In this document: piece after piece, positions 1 through 10,422 of the stretch
Numbering within the stretch: the first letter of the stretch is position 1
How the letters are laid out: every line of letters starts with the position of its first letter
NCBI GenBank assembly: GCA_914767715.1
Contig: OU612066.1
Span: forward strand, 12,903,001 to 12,967,000
Length of the DNA: 64,000 nt
From: Membranipora membranacea
Lineage: Eukaryota > Bryozoa > Gymnolaemata > Cheilostomatida > Membraniporidae
Reading direction: 5' to 3'
Made by a program: the position numbers and the translations under genes
Notes under the pieces: model-generated
Told to the model about the DNA's origin: nothing
Database searches by the model: none
The model's input: only the letters and a program-made list of their open reading frames with translations

Positions 1-3000
1 AAAACAATCGAAAGGAATGGTAAGTCTCCGCGTATCCGAATGTCCATTGTGGAAATCACAAATCAATATTACCACCACATCCTGCTACTCTTCAATTTAA
101 TTTTCTTCATCTTTTTGTTTTGTCAACAAATTTTTAGTAGTGTATTAAAACATTATTTATAAACCAAATTTAACTTTGTAAAGTAATACGATACCTTGCG
201 CATCGTTTCGATGATTTCTACCCAAATTATTTTAACTTGCACAGGGACTGAGAGATATCAAAGATTTCACTTTGAGCTTCTGGCTTCTTAGTCTCACTAT
301 TGTATTCTTCTATAGCGTAGTGTTCCCATTCGTCGCAGACGCCAGGTTAGTAAATTTACCTGAGTTCTTAAGTGAAGCAACAGTTTAGCCTACATATTAT
401 TTGATTAAATATCAGTAACCTTTAATTAATGATAAAAATCCGATAAACTTATGCTTAAATATCATCAAATTAATGATTGAATATTAATAATTAAATACTA
501 AATATTAATAATTAATAATTAATTTATTAATGATTATTGATTAATATTTATATTAATTAATTTTGGTTAAAAATTATTGATGACTATTATTAATGATTAA
601 TATATTATTGATATATAAGATGAATATTAATATTAATTAATGATCAAATTACAATATTTAATGTCATCGAAAATTAACTATTTATTTTAGTTGGTCAAAG
701 CCCTGAATATATTACTGTTATTTTTTATAAAAGATGAACACAGGTACCCTTTAAAGTGACAGTGCTATTAGAAAAGTGGATATATACCCAGTAAATCAAA
801 TATTGTGAGTTCATAGGGCAATTAAAAATGATAGAAAAATGAAAATTGTGGAAAATAGCATTTTAATTTTTTAAAAATATTTTAGCAAAGATCATAGTGA
901 ATCATAGTGGTCAGGGGGAGGCAATTAATCATTATGATCCACTATGATCGCAATTTTCAGACTTTGCAGCAGTTCTACTGCAACTAGGATCACAGGCTGT
1001 TTTATTTCACATGCCCCAATGACTTTTCAGCCTGAGATCTTTAAAACCATACCAAACATGGCCTAGTAGGACTGTCACTTGAAGATACGGAACATTTAAT
1101 TTTCGATCCTTCAGACTATTCAAACACATCTGTTGTCACTGTTTTTAACTCTCTGCCAGGATTTATTAGATCATCAAATACTCTATATCAACTTTTAAAA
1201 GACAACTTATCATTTATCTCTCCAAATTACTATTAGCTTAATTCACATATCTTTACAAATTTCTTTTTTTTCCTTTTTTCTCTTGGAACATAACGAAAAG
1301 CATTTTTTTTTCCTTAAAAATGATTGTGATGCCAATAAGAGTATTATAAAAAAACCTATCATTAAAGTTACTATATAAACTTGAAGTCTTTAGATTCCAA
1401 TGGTAGATAGTAATATCCAACTGAATATATAGTACCTTAAGTCAAGTCAAAGAACAGTTTCCATCGATTTATCAGGTGTCTTGTATTTTGCAGTAAATTC
1501 ATCAGTACAAAGTACCAGTTCTCAAGTGATAAGACACCTTCATACATAGCCGGAGCAGTGTATGATTGTGGTATGCTGTTGCCTCCATTCCTTGGCGGTG
1601 TTATTGTAAGTAAATGCATATTTAAATATTTATCATGATTGCCCAACAAGTGATGATTGTCCATATATATATCTTTTGCAATCATGTTCTTAATGGTGCC
1701 TCTGAACAAATTATATCATAAAGCTGGAAAAATCTCTAGTTACATAAATACAAATACTTTAATATTAAATTTTATACTACAGGATATTGTTGGGAAAAGA
1801 GGCTATCTTATATTACTGAGTGCCATGTTGACTATTCCAGTTTTCGTTATATTGGCATTCACATCATTGTATCCACTTATCGCTACTCTTGGGTTGGGAT
1901 TTACGTACTCTCTTGCTGCTGTAAGTATGACGTTGTAGAGATTTTGTGAGAGCCATTTTAATATTCCGAAAAAAACATTGGCTAACGGTTTATAGCATGT
2001 TTCACTAACAGAGATGTACTTTTATATTTTGAAGCGGTTTATACTTTTTTTTATATATTATTGGTACCTTCCTCATCTCAACAACAAGAAAATATTAGGT
2101 CAGAACTATGGAGGTATGTTTGAGAGCTTATTTTTGTTTGTGTTTCAAAATTTTAACTGGTATCACTATTGAAGTAGCATTCAACCATGGCACCACTAAA
2201 TATGAATCATCTTGCAATTTGCCTTCACAGGTAGGCAACATACTCTACAATGATGAATCAAGGTGTAAGCTCTGGTTCTGCCAAACAGGGCAGTCAGCAG
2301 CCCTTAAACCACAATGATTGCAAATAAACTGAATCACTTTGGGAGGCTTTGTTTTGTTTATGATCTCATAGAAAATGCTTAATTTGTTTGTATTGTAGAT
2401 TCTTTTGTAACATTGCTTTTGTAGATTCTTTTGAATTCGAAAAGACTGTTTATGCATTTGGAGAAAAAAACAAAAAATAACTGCTTTCATTTACAGAACA
2501 AATACTGTTATACATTTACAATTCCCAATAATATATTTATTTTGAGAGTATAATCACTTGGCCCGTCATCTTGGGTATTCTAGTTACTGAAACAAAATGG
2601 TGGAAGAGAGTTTGCAATTGGAAGACTTAAAATTTTTCTAATTTTATATTAATTTTAAATGTGCAAATTTAAAAGGAGTACATCATTACGCATCAAATAT
2701 CAAAATCAGACTGCTACTTGAACGATTTTGCTTTCTGTGTGCAATTATTGCGTATTCATGAAAATGGCCTAACAGCTGTTTTGCTATATTGACACGAAAC
2801 TTATGTAAAACATTGACATCGGCGACATTGGCTAGCTACTGTTAACAAGAGATACTGTTTTGAGTTTTCCAATTTCAGTGTATTGGGGTATCTTTTCTTG
2901 ATCTGAGGTTTACTAATTGTATTGCAATACTAAACATTTTTAATTTGGTGTCTTGGTTATTGACTGTGTATATTTTCTATTCAGGCATCAACTTGGGCGT

Positions 3001-4442
3001 CCATTCCACTGGTAGTGAAGGATTCTGTTGTCGGCACTGCTCTGGGTATAGCTTCTTCCATACAGATGATAGGGGTTGGTCTGTGCAACGTGAGCGTTGG
3101 TGTTATTCTAGGAGATGATAAAGGGTAAGAATATTCAAGGAATCTTTTCAGAATCTTCCCACAAGTGTGTTATAAATTCATCTCAATGTTGGTGCATTCT
3201 AAATGATGGATAAGGAACAAACCAAGTTATATATGTGAGAGGGATCACAATAGCAAACAAAAAATCATCAGAGAATTTGCTGAATGAATTGTTTTTTAAT
3301 ACAGCATATACTGAAATCTTTTTTATACTTCAGGGTATCACATGAGGAGAAGTTATTAAGATGGAAGTATGTCATGATACTCCTTTTGGGGATCACTCTT
3401 GCCTGTGTACTCTGTGCAGTTTTACTCAATCTCAATGATAAAAGAAAGGTTAGTCCAACATCTCTATATGTTCCATGAAGAACTCTTTGGGTTTGCTTCG
3501 CCGACTAAAGCACTCACTGGCTGTGCATCAAATGATCCATGAACTACATCAGCTGCTGTTTGACACTCGGAACCTGTGAAGTGATTATTTCGTGTTTTTA
3601 TGTGGCCTTTTGATTTGAATGTACCAATTTGTTATTTTAGGGAGGTGTCCGATACAATATGTTGTTGGGCGGACAACTACTAAATCATGGTCCTTAATGC
3701 AGACAAACCCAAATACTTCCAAATCCTAGCCTTCCTGATTCTAAATCAATAATAATAATCATCTTTGATCGATATGTACCAAAGCGAAATAGTGTCAGCA
3801 GTAAGTTGCCTGCCTGGTACCTGTTCAATCATTTTATTGAATGACTGGCAGTTGCTGACCTCAACACCTTGCCAGAGATCCTCAACATGAACTGCCATGC
3901 CTAGGCAATTCAGCTCAAGATCAATTCAAGACACCTGCTAACACCATCTTCAAGGTGTTAAGGATCCATGCCAACTGAATCTGACTTTTAGATTAAAATA
4001 TCCGCACTGTTCAGCAAGGGCAATCAATCCTTTCAAGCTGGAAGTATTTTGAAGTGAAAAATATTTAATATTGTTTGCCACATCCAAAGTATTTTTATTT
4101 TTTGACGCTTACTCTTCTTTTATATGGAAACAATAGAATAAAGAGTGTTGAGTTAAACAACAAGCCAGCGAACAAAGCACAACTCAATGACAATATTGGT
4201 GCATGGACTAATTTTGCTTAACCAAATGCTGAGGAACTGACAATTTTGATCCCATTTTGTTTCTCTCCTTGCAGAAAGGGATACTGAACATCAGCAGGTC
4301 AGAGAAGGAGGAGAGAGAGAAACAAGGAATGAGAGATCAGTACAAATCATCTACATCATCAGTAGATAGTGAGACTGATGAACTACCTCTCACTGAGACC
4401 GACAGGCTACTACCTCACAGCAAGGCTGGGGCCATTAATTGA
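1..4442 (+). CDS. MFSD1-like: MFSD1-like transporter, copy a (3' part only)
   Basis: The C-terminal half of a major facilitator superfamily transporter of the MFSD1 type. Exons: 1-19 (tail of an exon cut by the window edge), 245-345, 1494-1605, 1783-1920, 2985-3124, 3334-3448 and 4275-4442 (stop). All introns are GT-AG and all junction phases agree with the complete copy c. The exons encode TM7 (FTLSFWLLSLTIVFFY), TM8, TM9-10 in one exon, TM11, TM12 (YVMILLLGITLACVLCA) and a charged, Ser-rich cytoplasmic tail. The tail carries ETDRLL, a [DE]xxxL[LI] acidic dileucine sorting signal. Vertebrate MFSD1 is known as a lysosomal dipeptide transporter; the same role here is inference. It is nearly identical to the 3' half of copy c, so it lies in the duplicated block. 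The 5' exons are outside the window. Confidence 0.88.
346..1493. other. AT-rich intron of MFSD1-like copy a
   Basis: Intron between the TM7 and TM8 exons. Positions 430-660 are low-complexity repeats of short TAAT/ATTAA words. Near 893-960 there are near-palindromic repeats of GATCATAGTGAATCATAGTGG and its complement. No coding potential is seen. Confidence 0.6.
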
Positions 4443-5930
4443 GATAATTATCCATTTCAAAACAAGGGGTTGCATCAGTTCTGTATTTGCTTGTCCAATG
4501 TTATAGAAAATAACAATTCGCCCGCTAGCTAGAGGGCAGCATGCTTCAGTTGTGATTACAGGATTAAGCCATCAGTAAAAACTTATCGATATGAAATTCT
4601 ATTGCGTTGTCTTATCTCCATTCTTGTTCACATTTATTGGTTAACTCGTATCCCTTATGGGCTGCTAGATTGAATGATCGATTCCGCTTAATGTCTAGTA
4701 ATACAAGCTTTCGTTTTAACAATATTTCTGATGCTTTCTATGGTGAACACATATCTGTGTAGAAGTTTATGTAATGGCTGTAATAGCGGTCTGTTCTGGT
4801 TGTCATTAGACAGCAGATTATTCCATATAGTGAGGTCAAAAACGCTACGTTCATTTTTATACATTTTTGTTCAAAATAAAGACGCCTGGCGCCTCTACTT
4901 TTTTCCTATTTAGATGAGGGTATATGTGTTAGGTTGAGGTGTTCTAAAAAGTGATCTGACCTGCCAAGATGGCAAGTTGATGACATTGTTTAAATGCATC
5001 TTCGATTATTGTGTAGGATTTCGGTGGTTTCAGAATTGAATCATCAGATAAGAGTACATTTAAACATTGATAACCGAAGTAAACTCACAAGACATCTTTT
5101 AAAGATTCTGCTGTCATCCTGCACTAAAAGTCAGACTTTACTTTACTCATATTTGTTTGTGTTATCCCCGGCCCATGTAACAGTATATGCACCTTAATCT
5201 CTCAGCATCCTTAATGTTTGTGACAAAATAAACCATGACCAACATCACTTTGTGAATATTTAGCAATCACCTAATCCTCACAAAAAAACCTCAGTAGTTT
5301 CTATCAATGCTTTTTTTGCAGAGTCACACTGATTGCCCGCAACTTCAAAAACAGTGAAATATATAGTAGATTGGTTGCACATTGTGCTGCAAGCTTTGCA
5401 AATCTGTTGGTTAAATTAAACATCAAAAGTCAAACCTGCAAATATTAGAATTTACTCTATGCATTTCAGTTATGTGCCGATGTGATATTTCACTACTCTC
5501 TTTTTCCGTGACATAACACTAATAGCATTTTTTTATTTCAGTGCACACTACAGAGTACTATTTGCGGACATTTATCTTCTTGTACAAGGAACATAGTAGT
5601 GTATTCAATTGAAAGTGAATAGATAGCCAGATTATTTGCCCCAGTGCTTCAGTTTCAAAAAGCAAACTGCCACCACTCAAGGGCAAATATAAATCGGAGA
5701 AAAATGGATGTTAATAATTGAACAAAGTAACTGAATAAATAATGCACATCACAGCTATAAGCTATAAGAACATAAGCAAGTTGCTGTATTGTGGGTAACA
5801 TTGTGAATTGGTCCCTAATGGGTCCATCTCTTATCACAATATTTAAAAAATAAATCTGGTCATGGCATAGTGAAATACTCATGTTCACAGGAAATCCCAT
5901 AGCGCAGTGTTTTGCTATCACTCTCAAATT
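4443..5930 (+). other. 3' UTR and downstream flank of MFSD1-like copy a
   Basis: Non-coding. The first plausible polyadenylation signal is AATAAA at 4875-4880, about 430 bases after the stop, and another lies near 5226. No supported gene is seen between the signal and about 5930. The equivalent block after copy c is 49125-50615, with AATAAA at 49557-49562. Confidence 0.5.
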
Positions 5931-6494
5931 GTGCACATGGTAGTTAGTTTATTGATATTTAAAGAGGAAGGAATGAAGGGGGTGCACGGGGATTAATCAT
6001 GTGAAGTGACAGGCAAGACCATTGGCTGATCAATGTAATTAGAGGCAGAGAATGGCCTTGGTCTCCGCCTCCAACAGCCAGTCCACAGTGCGTTCTCAAG
6101 TGGTCAAGTGTGTTATATAAGAAATTGAGATTCGCAGACACCCATAAATAAAGTTGAATAGAAGCGTATGATATAGCTATTGTTGTGTTGGCTCATCACA
6201 CTTGGGATTATAGGGTTTAATTACAACGGTCAATTTCAATCTTGACAACGGTATCTAGGCAACCTCTAAAACCATAAATCAGAACGTCAAAATTGACCAA
6301 TAAGAGCTCGTATATTTTGAAGCGGATTGTTTGAAATCATCGGAACTGGGCGATTTCATATGAAATAAGTCATATTTTCACCACTTTCCAATGCCATTAT
6401 TGGAATGAAAATTTATTGGGCATGTGTATCACACAATTCCGCATCAGCTTGTCTGATTCCCATTAAATTTAATTCACTGCTTCTCTTGATTCCG

Positions 6495-6600
6495 AAAAAG
6501 CAGGAGGAATTTGAATGCTGCTAACCCCATTTGAATTTGATATGGCTGGGTGATCGCTTTACATTGACTGGCCCTTATATACCGGTCGAGCCACTTTAAT
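6495..6600 (+). promoter_or_regulatory. Gene A core promoter with TATA box
   Basis: TATATA at 6576-6581 lies in a block of about 105 bases that recurs almost unchanged upstream of gene B (13788-13893) and in the duplicated region (about 51176-51285 and 63850-63955). A CCAAT box at 6297-6301 lies about 280 bases upstream, and its counterpart is at 13587-13591. Repetition ahead of two different first exons supports a promoter role. The transcription start is inferred to lie about 30 bases after the TATA box. Confidence 0.6.
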
Positions 6601-6765
6601 ATCAGCTATAACTATATATTCAATTGTTTCTATCAATCGTTATACAGTGTCAAGCGGTGTGAAACAAATAAATCAGCTTCTTTCAATGCTTATTATTCCC
6701 AGTATTCGCCAGTGCAGTGCTTGACAATTAATTGAAAAGCCACTTTAAAATTTCAGGTTCTGATA

Positions 6766-6810
6766 ATGGAATTGAAAATAGCTATGGTTACTGGTTCATC
6801 TTTATTCCTG
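6766..6810 (+). CDS. Alternative first coding exon of gene A
   Basis: A 45-base open exon (MELKIAMVTGSSLFL) that begins at an ATG and ends at a good donor, GTAAGT at 6811. It sits about 185 bases downstream of the TATA box. Joined to an acceptor AG at 7096-7097, it enters the same frame as the PAN-like exon and supplies an N-terminal hydrophobic stretch. It competes with an in-frame ATG at 7047, which gives a stronger signal peptide. Which is used cannot be decided from sequence. Its copy is 51448-51492. Confidence 0.4.
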
Positions 6811-7046
6811 GTAAGTATGTTTGATCATGTTTTGACATATTTTGACTTTTGTAGATGACGTTTACTGCCGATTAGAATTTATCTTTCATATGGGCATTAT
6901 TTGGCGTGTCAATTTAGTTGGTACTGTCAATTAGTAAAGTACTGTTTTATCAAAGCATCGTTGTGAGTCGAACCCAGTACAACATTTCTTTTGCATCCAA
7001 GTGTTTTATGTCACAATTTAATTACAAATAAGGTAAGATATAGGAT

Positions 7047-10000
7047 ATGGTATTTAAATTACTAAGTGTAATTTTTTTCGTTTTAGCAATGTGCAAGGCT
7101 ACAGGAAACATGAGAAGATTCCATGCAGTCGATGGCTTCCTTACTTCCTTCACAAAATCTTCTGTAAATTTTAACACCCCTTGGGCAAGGTCCGTGGTTG
7201 AATGCGGGTCACACTGTACAGCTGATAATGTGTGTGCAGGATTCGAATTTAATGAGGCAACGCAGAAATGCACAATCTATCAAGGATGTTTAACAGAAGT
7301 TAATACCACTGACGAGGTTGAGAATGTCAAAGTCTACGCTCAAGCTTTCCACAAAGATTTAGCACACAGTAAGTTTATTGTTATACCTAATACAAGAGCT
7401 GAAACGGGTATTGAACCCGGTTTTGGTTTTGGCACGTGATCATAGTATTATGTTTATCCAAGAATTCCAGTCAGAATGATCCTGTTAGAAGTCCTCTGCT
7501 GTTATCAATATAGTGCTATAAAAACGGTAGTGATGGTGTGGTTGACTCAATAAATGTATACTTCTTAATGTCACAAACAGCCTGAAATTGCACTGTTCTG
7601 TTCAGTTCTCTTTACTTTTCAACGTGATCTTTACAAGATCCAAGGACAAATCATATAGATAAGTAATATACAAACCTTTTAAAAGCAATGAATATCATCA
7701 GAACAGGGGCGTATATTCTAAAAAATTTCACTCATTGACTTTTTAGAGATGAGCATAATGATCGGGCGCAGCCCGATCCACACGCCGTAGGCGTGGCGGG
7801 GAGGGTGTGGGAACGCGCCTAAGCGCCCTCCCACCACGGTATTTTTGCATATCCGTAGCAAAATTGTGCAAGCAGAGAGGTATTTCAATAGCTCACTGAG
7901 CTGTTGGGTACTTTCAGAAAACAACTCAATAGCAGTAGAAGATTACGGTAAAAATTCTCCAGTTATAAAGCACCCATTTGAAAAAAAATCTGACCTGGTT
8001 GGGATTCAAACCCACAACATTCTTTAAAAACAGTGATCACTAGGCAGACACTCTACACACTGAGCTTTAAAAGTTGTGCTTTGATACGCGGGTTATAGGT
8101 GAGGAATTGCGGTAGTAAGCTACACCCTGTTCCCATGACTTGCACACAGTAATCATGGATTTTTATCCACGGATATCCGTGGTCCATGATTGCTAATATA
8201 CGCCACTGCATCAGAAGCATGCAATTTAGTCAGATGAAGAATATCGTAAGACTCATATGCTGAACATGATGATTGTATGAATTTTTAGCCCAATCATTGT
8301 TTAATTGGGACTCTTGGCATTGGAGTCACTGTGAGTTTTTCTAACCCAATATATGGATTTTCCGGAAAGTGGTCATCTTGCACCACCAACAACGCCACAT
8401 GCGGCCACATGCACGCCTGCTACCACGCCATATTCCATGCATGCTACAACGCCTGGCACAACGCTGCCTTTATTGAGTCAGGCGTTGTACCTTTTGTTGT
8501 GTACAACTTCACCTACCACTATATATGCAACGCTGGACTGCGTACTGGCGTTGCTTGGCGCGCCTGAGTTCTGCTGATAAACTGACAAAGACCCCCAAAG
8601 TAAACTTTTTTTCAGTTTGCTTTTCAACAGCACGCAGTGGGTGGAAATTCCAGGTTAAAATGTCAAGGTCAATTAAGTGTGCTGTTTATAAGAAGATTTT
8701 AGGCATACAACTTGATAAAACTAGCTTGTGTGAGCAGCTGGCACAAAATAATCAGTAAAAGAATACTGGAACCGCACTAATAGCAATATCTGTGGAATAA
8801 GATGTACAGATAGTTTGGAGTTGTCTTCTTATAAACAGCACACTTAATTGACCTTGCCATTTTAACCTGGAGTTGTCTTCTTATAAACAGCACACTTAAT
8901 TGACCTTGTCATTTTAACCTGGAATTTCCACCCACTGTGTGCTGTTGAAAAGCAAACTGAAAAAAATTTTACTTTTGGGGTCTTTGTCAGTTAATCAGCA
9001 GAACTCAGGCGCGCCCAGGTGCGTGAGACATCATCAGTGGTACCCACAACGCCCAGCAACGCCAAGCAACGCCAGTATGCAGTCCAGCGTTGCATATACA
9101 GTGGTAGGTGAAGTTGTACATAACAAAATGTACAACACCTGACTCAATAAAGGCAGCGTTGTGCCAGGCGTTGTAGCATGCATGGAATATGGCGTGGTAG
9201 CAGGCGTGCATGTGGCCGCATGTGGCGGGGTTGGTGGTGCAAGATGACCATTTTCCGATTTTCCATATCTGTGTACATACATGGTCAAGTTTCAATTGTT
9301 GGTCATTATACTGTGAGGGATAATGACCTGAAACCATAACAAAATTTGGTTAGAAAATTATTTGTTGGTGAAGCTAATCTTACTGCAATTACTAACTACA
9401 AGCTGGATATTGAGTGTTTTCTGTTAGTGTTCTCTCTTGTCCAAGCCAATTGGCTCTGATTTGATTGGTTGTTTGGTTGGAAAGAGTCCTAATGCCAGGC
9501 AACTGAATGTTCTTATCTTGATATTGTTAAAGCGAAACTGCATTCCTAATCACTTGCTATCATTGAATTGTACTATTCTTAGAAAAGCATTTTCAACTCA
9601 CCATTCTCCACTTCACCAATTTTCATTTGACATCGAGCTCAGTCTCTAGTAGCTTTTTGGAGTGTGCGCAATGTTTGATTATTAAAAAAATCAATTTTCT
9701 GTGAGCAACAATTTGTATAAACTAGTGTCTTTTTCTTTTATTTGGTTGTTATTTCGAACATAACAACTTTTATTTATGCCTTTCTTGATAATATAAAACA
9801 ATAAAACACTAGGAAACAAATCCATAAATCAATGAATATTTTATTAGAGACTGCACTATTAGTCAGGTGACTGTCACGTGGTCATACAGTAGAGATGGCA
9901 CCCTCTACTAGGGACAGCCAATCACATAGCATTTCACATAGCAAATCACATAGACATCTATAAACTTAAATTATTTGAGGATTGAGGAGTTCATAAAATC

Positions 10001-10422
10001 AAGTAAGTATTCCTAAATTGAGTGAGGTAGAGGCATGAAAATTACTTAAATGTATTGTAATTATACTTGGCAGAAGTTGACGGAGTCTTTGTACATTTGC
10101 TTGAACTGCTGAATTATTACCTGATACAAATATAATATTCTGATTCATTCAAGGTCAAAGAAGAAGAGAGATGAGAGTTTCTGTATACAGTGATGACGAT
10201 TCATATTCCGTTGACAAAGGGTTCGGATACCATGCAGGAGATCTTGCCTCACCATGGCAGCTTATTGAATGCCACACACCAATGAGTGGCCTGTATGTCA
10301 GAGCTGATCTGTACTGGGTCGAGTCAAGCATTACTAGACTTAGGAATTCTATGAATTCCTTATTTATGGCTATTAATTTGTGTTCAACTAACTATTTCCT
10401 TCTTCGAAATCAGTATAATTGA
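7047..10422 (+). CDS. Gene A: small secreted PAN/Apple-like protein
   Basis: Exons 7047-7368 and 10154-10422 give 196 aa; the junction is phase 1 on both sides. Residues 1-18 form a clear signal peptide (MVFKLLSVIFFVLAMCKA). Residues 35-100 resemble a PAN/Apple fold: the spacing is CGSHC, then NVCAGFEF, then KCTIYQGC. The second exon encodes a short domain with GYHAGDLASPWQLIECHTP and GLYVRADLYW. This looks like the C-terminal half of a fucolectin/discoidin-type carbohydrate-binding domain, but that assignment is tentative. The protein is probably extracellular, and ligand binding is inference. If the 5' splice site at 7369 is not used, reading continues to a stop at 7439, giving a 130-aa form followed by AATAAA at 7549-7554. 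The intron holds hairpins, a SINE and a foldback element. Confidence 0.55.
7549..7554 (+). promoter_or_regulatory. Possible intronic polyadenylation signal, gene A
   Basis: AATAAA 110 bases after the stop that follows the retained 5' splice site. It would allow a short 130-aa isoform ending inside the intron. Confidence 0.35.
7760..7830. repeat. Cluster of GC-rich three-base-loop hairpins
   Basis: Perfect stem-loops lie side by side: 7760-7778 (GATCGGGC, loop GCA, GCCCGATC) and 7781-7795 (CACGCC, loop GTA, GGCGTG). A looser GGGAGGG/CCCTCCC pair spans 7799-7832. The GC content contrasts with AT-rich surroundings, which suggests a mobile hairpin element. It is also present in the duplicate at about 52442-52512. 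Confidence 0.6.
7985..8075 (-). repeat. tRNA-derived SINE head (minus strand)
   Basis: Read on the minus strand, an A-box-like AGCTCAGTGTGTAGAGTG is followed about 40 bases later by a T-arm/B-box GGGTTTGAATCCC and then a run of T. These are tRNA-type internal RNA polymerase III promoter parts. The anticodon arm and acceptor stem do not form a proper tRNA, so this is a SINE or tRNA pseudogene. Its copy is at about 52667-52757. Confidence 0.55.
8151..8191. repeat. Nested palindrome
   Basis: A perfect 16-base palindrome (CCACGGATATCCGTGG, 8167-8182) is enclosed by a second inverted pair, AATCATGGA (8151-8159) and TCCATGATT (8183-8191). It could form a cruciform and is probably the core of a small palindromic element. 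It is kept in the duplicate near 52833-52873. Confidence 0.6.
8349..9270. mobile_element. Foldback element FB1 with long inverted arms
   Basis: The left arm starts near 8349 and the right arm ends near 9270. The arms are inverted copies of each other over about 350 bases, with left-side CATCTTGCACCACCAAC matching right-side GTTGGTGGTGCAAGATG. The arms contain CAACGCC/GGCGTTG-rich sequence. The inner part holds a 53-base tandem duplication (about 8817-8922) that copies the inner arm. Long reading frames appear on both strands only because the arms are complementary. No transposase is present, so it is non-autonomous. It lies in the gene A intron. Confidence 0.7.
9921..9953 (+). repeat. Short 12-base tandem repeat
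   Basis: Three imperfect copies of a CAnnTCACATAG unit lie in the gene A intron, upstream of its last exon. They are preserved in the duplicate near 58950-58985. Confidence 0.5.

Noticed and set aside
2245-2490. 81-codon minus-strand ORF in the MFSD1 intron, repeated at 46867-47172
   Set aside because: Low-complexity composition, no domain, inside an intron; length differs between copies.
7988-8075. Functional tRNA gene
   Set aside because: A-box and B-box-like sequences are present, but acceptor and anticodon stems do not pair well, and T-rich sequence follows. SINE or pseudogene is more likely.
8331-9337. Overlapping ORFs on both strands rich in Thr/Pro/Ala or Cys/His
   Set aside because: They arise from the complementary arms of the foldback element; the same peptides appear on both strands. 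The duplicate at 53013-54127 behaves the same way.
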